From assembly GCA_023525975.1 (NCBI GenBank), contig CM042042.1, positions 48,681,880-48,745,879 on the forward strand: DNA of 64,000 nucleotides, read 5' to 3'. Numbering within the stretch: position 1 is the stretch's first letter; every line of letters starts with the position of its first letter. The notes under the pieces were generated by a model. It did not search any database, was not told the origin of the DNA, and saw only the letters and a list, made by a program, of their open reading frames with translations. This document shows, piece by piece, positions 56,575 to 64,000 of this stretch. The stretch is from Smallanthus sonchifolius. Its lineage: Eukaryota; Streptophyta; Magnoliopsida; Asterales; Asteraceae. A program made the translations under genes and the position numbers.

Positions 56575-57678
56575 TGGTGTAGAGTATCGAATTCGAATTT
56601 TATATTCCTATTTTATCAAAATTGTTTTCTAGTTTATCTTTTATTTTGTTTAGTATAAATATGAATACATGGTTGTTTAATTTCTTAGTTTACTATGTTT
56701 TTAGTAAAGAAGTTGCAAAGCTTTAAGCTTTCTTAACTGAATCATTCGGTTTCAAGCATTTGAAAAAATCATATGTTCTTGAGCCATTTGATTGCATATC
56801 AATCCGTATCATTTGGTATCAGAGTTTTGGTTTTCAAATGGCTCTGCGTGAAGGAGACTATTTTCTTGCTTGTAGAATCACCGAGATAGGCAACGACATA
56901 CGTAGTTGTAATTCACGTGCCCGGGGGAAGAGCCAGGTTTTCTGTTTGTAGATTCACCAAAATCCGGTTGTGATTCATCGCAAGGAACCATGAGTCAAGA
57001 AGGAGAGTCCATAGATCAAGAGATGCACATGTGGCGTGGAATCGTCTGTCGGTGTTGACTGAGACTTCCTCTTAGACAATAGTTAGAGACGAGTGTTTCA
57101 TTATGGGGGTAGGGTGAAGACAAAGGAAATTGTCCCAACTTACGGGACTCGAGGAAGAGATGGATTTTCTATTTGCAGATCTACCGGATGAGGCAACAAA
57201 AGGAATCTGTTCCGACTTGTGGGGTGTAAACGGTGGAGGAAATCGAACAAGAGTGTTCCTTATCCGGGACTGAAGCTCTGGGAAAGAGGAGTATCCTTTC
57301 AATGGGTGCAATCTATCCGATTCCGCATCATTTGGTTGACTTTGAAAAGTTAGCAAGACTCGTGGTCGAGTCTTTTCCAAAAAGGGGAGTATGATGCAGG
57401 AGCATCGAATTCAAATTTCATATGAGATCATATTAATAATATCTTTTATTATTTATTTGAATTTCAAATTCCTATAATTTTATTATAATTGTTTTCTAGT
57501 TTATCTTTTATTTTTTTAGTTTAAATAGGGATACATGGTTTTTTTCATTTCTTGGTTGATTGCGTTTTTAATAAAGAATTTGCAAAGCTTTAAGTTTTTT
57601 TAACTGAATCATTCGGTTTCAAACCTTTGAATAAATGATGTGTTCTTGAACCATTTGATTGCATATTAATCAGCATCA
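56575..57678 (+). mobile_element. Small non-autonomous LTR (TRIM-like) element, 1.1 kb
   Basis: LTRs at 56575-56811 and 57392-57678 share TATCTTTTATTTT, TGCAAAGCTTTAAG, AACTGAATCATTCGGTTTCAA and TTGAACCATTTGATTGCATA-type blocks. The primer site TTTGGTATCAGAG follows the 5' LTR and a purine tract AAAAAGGGGAGTA precedes the 3' LTR. The 3' LTR is about 50 bp longer. No target duplication is evident (AGTAT against TCATT). The interior starts ATGGCTCTGCGTGAAGG but has many stops. The relative at 48220 shares both the LTR end and the interior start. Confidence 0.78.
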
Positions 57679-58212
57679 TCATTTTTATTTGAACCCGCGG
57701 TTATATTTTATACGTAAAATAAGTTTTATATGCATGATCATACTTAAAAGTTTATTTATTTGATCCCATCTATTTCTTCTTTCTTTAGCATAGTTTCTTT
57801 TGAGATCAAACAACAATGTCGCCTCTTAAAATAAAATTTCTTGGTTTACGCCCCCAAAATTTATGCGTCGAGAATATTTTTTTAGGGTTCTTGTCAATAA
57901 TATTTGACTTTATGTTAGAGGACTAGATTTTTGAGGGTTCAACTTAAGTCATTGATTTTCATAAACACCACACACACATAGAGATTATTTGTTAAGTTAA
58001 AAGTATATACACACGTACATTTATAAGCATCAACTAGATTTTTTAAATGTTTAGTTGATTTGTAATATTCTTGTGAATTTTCTCTATTTCAATTGTGTTA
58101 GTTTTTCACATTTGTTTATTAATACAACTATTGCCATGTAGCTCGCAAAATATGATGATTATAAAGCATTGGGTTTGTTTTTCGTTTATGCTCATGTTAA
58201 TTCTAGTAATGG
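57679..58212. other. AT-rich region without recognisable gene
   Basis: Nothing identifiable is seen to the left of the CACTA target site. Confidence 0.4.
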
Positions 58213-58530
58213 TAACATTACAAGGATATTACCCTGTCCCGATGTCGTCTATCCAGACGACATTTGTCGTCGAGATAGGCTACCCTATACCGACAACATG
58301 TCGCCGGGATAGGACATTTCAAAAATTTGGTAGGTGAGACCCTATGTCGACGACATGTCGTCGGTACAGGGTTGAGGCAGATTGGAGGGAAAACCGGAGC
58401 CCAATGAATTATTGGGGAAAACCTTTACCGACGACGTGTCGTCGGTATAGGTTAATTTTGATTTTCTTTTTACTTTTTTTACTTCCATTTGTAGGAATAT
58501 TTTGATTTGGACACCTGAAGAAACTCTGGC

Positions 58531-59646
58531 ATGTGGCGAGACAATGAACTCAGAATCACCAACGAGTGTCAGAGGGCTTATAAAGACCATAAGAAAGAGT
58601 TGAGAGTTCATTTCAACGAGCATGGGGGATATGATGATGTGGAAGCGGCGAGGAATAATCCACTAGCAGATATTGATCAAGGAAGCTGGGACATGTTGAT
58701 TGATGAGTTGTTTTTAGATGAGGCATATAAAAACCGCTTCGAGAATAACAAACAAAACAGAGCCCAACAACGCTACCTAGGTTTCCATGGTAGCAAATCA
58801 TATGCCCATCGCCGACGCGTGGAGGTATGAAATATAATTATTAGTATTAAACAAAATTCTTATAAAAATTTTTGGTGATATTATTTTTGTTTTTCACAGG
58901 GGACCGGCCATATTGACGTTTTTAGATCGACCCATTATAAAGAAGGGACGGGCTGGACCAATGAGACTACATCAATAGATTATGTAAATAAAATAATTTT
59001 GTTGTTAGAACATCCAAGTTTAACTTTAAACTCAATCAAAAAGACCCAAACACACTTTAATAGACTTAACATATCCAACTTTAACTTTAAACGGGTCAAA
59101 ATGACGCAAACACACTTTAATAGATTTAAAACATCCAACTTTAACTTTAAACGGGTCAAAATGACACAAACACACTTTAATAGACTTAGAATATCCAACT
59201 GTAACTTTAAACGGGTCAAAATGATCAAAACACACTTTAATAGACTTAGAACATCCAACTCGAGCCCAATTGTTAAATATTTTTGCTAGTATTTTTAGTA
59301 TTTGTTGTTTTTAGTGTTGGTTGATTGGAATTTGTGAATTTGGGTCGTTTATGACTTATAGTTTAACAGGTTGGTTATCCATTTACAACAGTTATGCTAT
59401 TGAATTTTAGTAAAATAGTCAAGTGATTGTTTATTACATTGTTTAATGTAGGACCGAATCCAAGAGGAGTATACAAGATCCTCTGCTGAGTCTGGTGGTG
59501 GCTCATCTATTGTCGATGAGTTTGCATTCATGGAGCGTGCATTGGGTCATCGGCGTGGCCATATCCGGGGTGCTGGTCGTGTGGTGAGTAATCCCACACC
59601 GGATGTGTTCAGTACCCCCATCTACAACTCCATTGGCAAGAAGTGA
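58531..59646 (+). CDS. CACTA accessory protein, Transposase_24 (Ptta/En/Spm)-like, 190 aa
   Basis: Exons 58531-58824, 58900-58983 and 59452-59646 have GT-AG borders and each is a multiple of three, giving one open frame. The first exon has the pattern AYKDHKKELRVHFNEHGG...W..LIDELFLDEAYKNRFENNKQNRAQQRYLGFHGSKSYA, which is the W...F...NKxNRxK...GSKSF signature of the plant Ptta/En/Spm family. Exon 2 has FRSTHYKEGTGWTN. Exon 3 has a helix with DEFAFMERALGHRRGHIRGAGR. In En/Spm-type elements such proteins help recognise the subterminal repeats. An in-frame TGA just upstream supports this ATG. Being uninterrupted suggests recent activity. Confidence 0.78.
59007..59266 (+). repeat. 60-bp minisatellite in intron 2 of the CACTA gene
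   Basis: A little over four copies of a 60-bp unit are present, with core TTTAACTTTAAACGGGTCAA and ACACACTTTAATAGACTTA, a few per cent diverged. It opens short ORFs on both strands that are not genes. Confidence 0.92.
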
Positions 59647-60433
59647 ATGAGAGTGTGGCTACTCTTCAACAACAATTTCAAGAATAAGAACAACGCGAAG
59701 CCTAACGAGAGGAGAACGTCATGTGCATAATCAAAAAATGTTTGAAATGCAACGCTAAATGGATGAAATGCGTCGAATCGGGAACGTCGAACTATCATTG
59801 ATAATAATTAGCTTGGAGCTGTTGCGCCTATGCCTTTTATTGTTGGTGTTTGTCTTGAACAATTTGCATATTTGTGTGTCGAATAAGCTTATGTTTTGAA
59901 TGTTTGTATTGTCGGACAAGTTTGTGTGTCGAACAATTTGGATGTTTTGGTTTATGCTTCGGATATTAGTTTTTATCGGATTTGAATGTTTGAATGGTTT
60001 ATATTTACTGATTTGCAGGTTTTTATTTTTAGAAATTTAATATTTCTGGAAACAATTTGCAAAATTAAAAAAAAAAACAGAAAAGGCCTATCCCGACGAC
60101 ATATTGTCGGCATAACTCTTTTTCAAAAATTATTTAAAAAAAATCAAAAACCCTATAGAGATGACATGTCGTCGGGATAGGTTTAGTCTATTCCGACGAT
60201 ATGTCGTCCGTATAGGCCTAAACCCTATACCGAAGACATGTCGTCGGTATAAGTTTTCTTTTCGATTTATTTAATTAGACCCTATACCAACGATACACTT
60301 GGGCTATTGGTACGAAGCATTCCCGACGACACTTATGCAGACGACTTGTCGGCGGGATAGGCTATCCCGACGACAAGTCGTCGGTATAGGGCAAAAAAAA
60401 TTGTCGCTATAGACGGTTACTGTTGTAGTGTAA

Positions 60434-61156
60434 GTAATTAATTATTAGGATTGTAAAAAAAAGTAATTTTTATTATCAAAAAGCAGATCCAAACCCTTGA
60501 AGCAAGAGGTAGATTTAATTTATATGAGTTTTACAAGTGATAAATAAGTTATTTTTTTTTAATTCTTAGTATATATGAAAGTAACACTATAGAAATAGGA
60601 TAATCTTTCCATTCTTTCTAACCCTAAACCCTTTGAAAGGTACTTTCTCAACCTAAACTTCATTTTACATGGTCCTGTTTTGCTTGGTATATATGGTCCC
60701 CTGTGTCTTCCGAGAAAAAGAAGGGAAAAAAGAAGGGAAAAAAAGGGTTCCCACAGTTAGGAAAATGAAGGGAAAAAAGGTAAAAAGGATGATCTTAAGA
60801 GATGAGGCACAATAGTCGTATAAATAGATAATTATGGTTGTTAAATAAAAGAGAACAAATAAAAATAGAGAACTTAATATATACATGGTTATAATTGTTG
60901 GAGTAATCCTCAACAAATAGGTATAACATAAACTTATGTATACAATGTCCTAAAGGATATATGCACATCCAGGTAATAATACTATTCCCTTCATCAAATA
61001 CAAAAATTAAGAAAAAAGAGTAAAAAAACTGTAGCAATATTAACACTGATATCTTTATTTGGAAATAATGAATAGAGTAAATAAGTAGTTTTATGAGTTT
61101 AGCTCTGCTATGCAAAGTTTATCGTATGATTTTAGCTATATATGACATCTTTTTTT
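60434..61156. other. AT-rich region without recognisable gene
   Basis: A purine-rich AGAAGGGAAAAAAGAAGGG stretch lies near 60720. No other feature is supported. Confidence 0.4.
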
Positions 61157-61680
61157 TCATTTTAATAATCTCATCTTTTATCAATTGGTCAATAATAATC
61201 TCAATTGAGAATATTCTTACCACCGGTCCCTACTTTCAAACTATTTTTTTACATTGGACCCTCCGTTAAAAAAACTTAACGCCGTTAGAGTTTATATGAC
61301 GTTGACATCTGCAAACCGCCGGAAAGTCGAGCCAAGCTAGCAGTGGTCTCGTGGTGGCTTTTAAAATTGGCTCTCGAGGTGTTTAACTGGTCTCGTTTGT
61401 CCGGAAAGTCCATACAGAGACAACGGTGGTGTTTAACGAGACCACTTAAACACCACCAAAGCCAATTTCAAAAGCCAACACGAGACCACTCCTAGGTTGG
61501 CTCGACTTTCCGGCGGTTTGCAGATGTCCATGTCATATAAACTTTAACGGTGTTAAGTTTTTTTAACGGGGGGTCCAATGTATAAAAATAGTTTGAAAGT
61601 AGAGACCGGTGGTAAGAATATTCTCAGTTGGAATTATTATTGAACAATTGGTAAAATATGGAATTATTAAAATCCAATAA
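61157..61680. mobile_element. Foldback MITE, copy 2
   Basis: A nearly complete inverted repeat. The outer arms contain ACCAATTGGTCAATAATAATC-like and GAGAATATTCTTACCACCGG sequence; the inner arms contain CCGGAAAGTCGAGCC, AGTGGTCTCGTGGTGGC and GTTTAACTGGTCTCG. The centre is near 61415. It is non-coding. The ends are ATTATTGGATTTTAATAAT-like; the target duplication is not resolved. Confidence 0.82.
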
Positions 61681-62382
61681 TTTTTTTTTAATAATAATTT
61701 TGTGGCAAGATGTCCTTTCAGAACGTAGCTAAAGCCTCGATATGGTTAATAATTGTAGAAATGTGGATTTCGTTTAGCTTTGATTCTCTAATAATCGCAA
61801 GTGTTCGCTTTCAGATTTAATAATTTCATTGTTACAATAATATTCAATCGGATAATAATTAGATATTTAAGAACGAAAATGTGAAATTCTGTTAGCTAGG
61901 AATTTCGTGTTTGTGCTACTGACCAAAATTGACTTCTTTATAGGGATAAACGATACAGTTATTCGTCATGACGGTTATTGGTTGAAAAATCATCACAACC
62001 GTTAACCATTTATAAACTAACAATTGTTTTAGTTTACTCCGGATGACCAACTTACTCTGAATGGCCAACTTGTTCTGAATGACCAACTTGGTCCAGATAA
62101 ACTAAATCAACTGATCCGGATGAACAAAAACAAATCTACCCTTGATAAACAAATTAGTCTGGACAACTAACTTTCACCAGTTTTACATTTGCAAATCAAT
62201 GTTCAGATTTGAATAAAAGTATTACCAGCTGTTAATCCTAGTCAGAGGTGCTGCCTTAGACCCAAAGGGCTTCGCCCCTTAATATAACAATGTGTCTTTA
62301 ACAAAAATCCTAAAAAAATCAATCAATTGTGCACTCCACACTTTTCAACTTGATTGATGTTTCATTATAATTAGTTATTGGA
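61681..62382. other. Gene-free spacer with imperfect repeats
   Basis: About five imperfect copies of a CTCTGAATGACCAACTTG-like unit lie at 62036-62110. A GGGCTTCGCCCC hairpin-like motif occurs at about 62266. No gene is seen. Confidence 0.4.
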
Positions 62383-62910
62383 TTATTGGATTTTAATAAT
62401 CTCACCTTTTACCAATTGGCCAATAATAATCCCAACTGAGAATATTCTTACCACCGGTCCCTACTTTCAAACTATTTTTTTACATTGGCCCCCGGTTAAA
62501 AAAATGCAACGTCGTTAGAGTTTATATGACGTGGACATCTGCAAACCGCCGGAAAGTCGAGCCAAGCTAACAGTGGTCTCGTGGTGGCTTTTGAAATTTG
62601 CTCTGGTGGTATTTAACTGGTCTCGTGGGTCCGGAAAGTCCAAACAGAGACAACGGTGGTGTTTAATGAGACCAATTAAACACCACCAGAGCCAATTTCA
62701 AAAGCCACCACGAGACCACTGCTAGATTGACTCGACTTTCCGGCGTTTTGCAGATGTCCACGTCATATAAACTCTAACAGCGTTACGTATTTTTAACGGG
62801 GGGTCCAATGTAAAAAAATAGTTTGAAAGTAGGGACCGGTGGTAAGAATATTCTCAGTTAGGATTATTATTGGGCAATTGGTAAAATGTGTGATTATTAA
62901 AATCTAATAA
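62383..62910. mobile_element. Foldback MITE, copy 3
   Basis: Same family and orientation pattern as copy 2, with both outer arms preserved (TTATTGGATTTTAATAAT on the left, its inverted match ATTATTAAAATCTAATAA on the right). The short ORF at 62531-62725 lies on the arms and is not a gene. Confidence 0.85.
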
Positions 62911-64000
62911 ACCTTAGTTATTTGGTCATTGAGTAAATTCAATTATACAAAATAGCTTAGATAATACTAAAATCACCAACAATAATTGATAATTGTTGTT
63001 TGTATTATGTAAATACGGTAACTTCACTAGGGGAGGGTTCATGATAAAATCACATTGTTATGAGAAAACCACTAAGAAACCAGTTCTAACTAATCATATA
63101 ATAATAATTTTTTATTTATTTATAGAGTATCTAAGTAGTATTACACAATTTTACAAAAAAATCATTTTAACTATTAGGTTATGTATACGTAACACATAAT
63201 GTTACATATATGTGTAAATAGAAAAAAAATGCAGATACGTATACGTAAAATGATTTTTTTTTTTTTTTTTTGTAAAATATGTAAAACTATATTAATACCC
63301 TTAGAACAAAATTATAAAAAATTATAAATTATTTGATTGGCAATTGATAGTTTTCGCATAATTATATGATTTTCTCGTGATCATTCCCCTTCTAGCATCA
63401 TTAATCCGTCGGAGAACGCATTATCCACACCTTGTTTTACTCATCGAGTATCATTGATAAAAAAACTGACGGGAATTACCTTCACTGACGTATTAGCCCG
63501 TCTGTGAAAACCATTTATTGTTTTCTAGGGTTTATAATGCTTACCTATTGAAACTTTACCTTAACACAATCGAAGTAAAACCTGAAAAAGAATGAAACCT
63601 ATAGTTTTAAATGGTGATTAAATAATTTTAATATGAAATGCATTGTTGCATTTTAAAAGAAACAGAAGAGTATTTTCGAAAGAAACTAATTTTTTCATTT
63701 AATTTGTGTTTAGCATACACAACTTTTAAATTCATAATGTTCGGTTAAGACAATTACAAACAATAAGATATAAATAGGAAGTGATATATAATCTAGAGTA
63801 ATATAGATAATGGTAAGCTAACATGTTTAATTGTTGACCTCAAGGAATAATCTAAAGGATTTTCAACAATAAGTCATCGTCAATACCTAGTCAAGTGAAC
63901 ATATAATAATAATAATAATAATGAATGCTAGAAAAACAAAAAAAAAAGTGAATAATAAATATACTTGTAGCGACTCCTGTCAAACCCAAACGTGAATTGA
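62911..64000. other. AT-rich right edge without recognisable gene
   Basis: It holds a poly(T) run of about 20 at 63254-63271 and an (AAT)n run at about 63905-63921. Near 63400-63520 are CCGTCGGAGAA, ACTGACGGGAA and CACTGACGTATTAGCCCGTC motifs that may be subterminal repeats of another DNA transposon. No gene is supported. Confidence 0.4.

Larger units (their letters stand above)
58216..60430 (+). mobile_element. CACTA (En/Spm) element, 2,215 bp, non-autonomous
   Basis: The right end, read inward, is CACTACAACAGTAACCG. The left end is CATTACAAGG, one base off CACTACAA. A 3-bp duplication TAA flanks it (58213-58215 and 60431-60433), as expected for the superfamily. Both subterminal zones carry many CCGACGACATGTCGTCGG palindromes. 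Inside is one spliced accessory gene but no TNP2/DDE transposase. A fragment of the same family is at the left edge of the window. Confidence 0.9.

Noticed and set aside
58980..59289. Repetitive ORFs of 67-96 codons on both strands
   Set aside because: They are the 60-bp minisatellite in the CACTA gene's intron read in different frames.
62258..62280. GGGCTTCGCCCC hairpin as another UUCG tetraloop
   Set aside because: The closing position would pair C with C, so it is not the same class, and it is isolated.

Overview
The window is nuclear DNA of a flowering plant, AT-rich and dominated by transposable elements. The long Ty3/Gypsy LTRs, the MULE type and the subgroup IVa-like bHLH genes suggest a eudicot, possibly Asteraceae; this is an inference from family resemblance, not proven here. 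The only clear host gene is an intact four-exon bHLH transcription factor (45367-47529). A second bHLH paralogue enters from the left edge as its last exon only (471-533). Sequence downstream of the intact gene (49280-49830) reappears at 28310-28770. The region therefore looks like an old tandem duplication of a bHLH locus, in which the flank of the left copy has been swollen by about 26 kb of nested insertions.

Layout. 0-6 kb: CACTA remnant in the bHLH intron, the terminal bHLH exon, a 5'-truncated LINE-type insertion with a 17-bp target duplication, a 524-bp non-autonomous hAT with a perfect 8-bp duplication, a 1.8-kb non-autonomous LTR element and a 585-bp foldback MULE-type MITE. 6-11.3 kb: two Copia fragments joined tail to tail, then a SINE-like retroposon. 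12.4-16.4 kb: a 3.2-kb Gypsy-type LTR (minus orientation) next to a Gypsy gag fragment (plus). 18.7-27.7 kb: a complete 8,944-bp non-autonomous Gypsy-like element with two 2,982-bp LTRs of equal length and no difference seen, flanked by TCACG; it carries arrays of short RNA-hairpin repeats. 28-33.9 kb: duplicated bHLH flank, Copia pol fragment, a small LTR element with ACAAA duplication, and MITEs. 33,988-44,685: a complete 10.7-kb Mutator-like element with a perfect 9-bp duplication, carrying a decayed FAR1/MULE transposase with an OTU-protease-like module, a long internal hairpin, and a second decayed ORF resembling Athila ORF1. It lies about 135 bp upstream of the probable TATA box of the bHLH gene. 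48-52.5 kb: Copia and Gypsy remnants. 53,357-56,247: a hAT element with perfect 8-bp duplication and an uninterrupted 696-aa transposase, the best candidate here for an autonomous transposon. 56.6-57.7 kb: a small LTR element. 58,216-60,430: a CACTA element with TAA duplication and a spliced 190-aa Transposase_24-like accessory gene. 61.1-62.9 kb: two copies of a foldback MITE also present at 33.6 kb.

The genes do not form a pathway. The unit of interest is a bHLH locus and the mobile elements that have colonised it. The most unusual structures are the covarying hairpin arrays in the 18.7-kb element, the OTU-bearing MULE in the bHLH promoter, the intact hAT, and several insertion footprints that can be read to the base.
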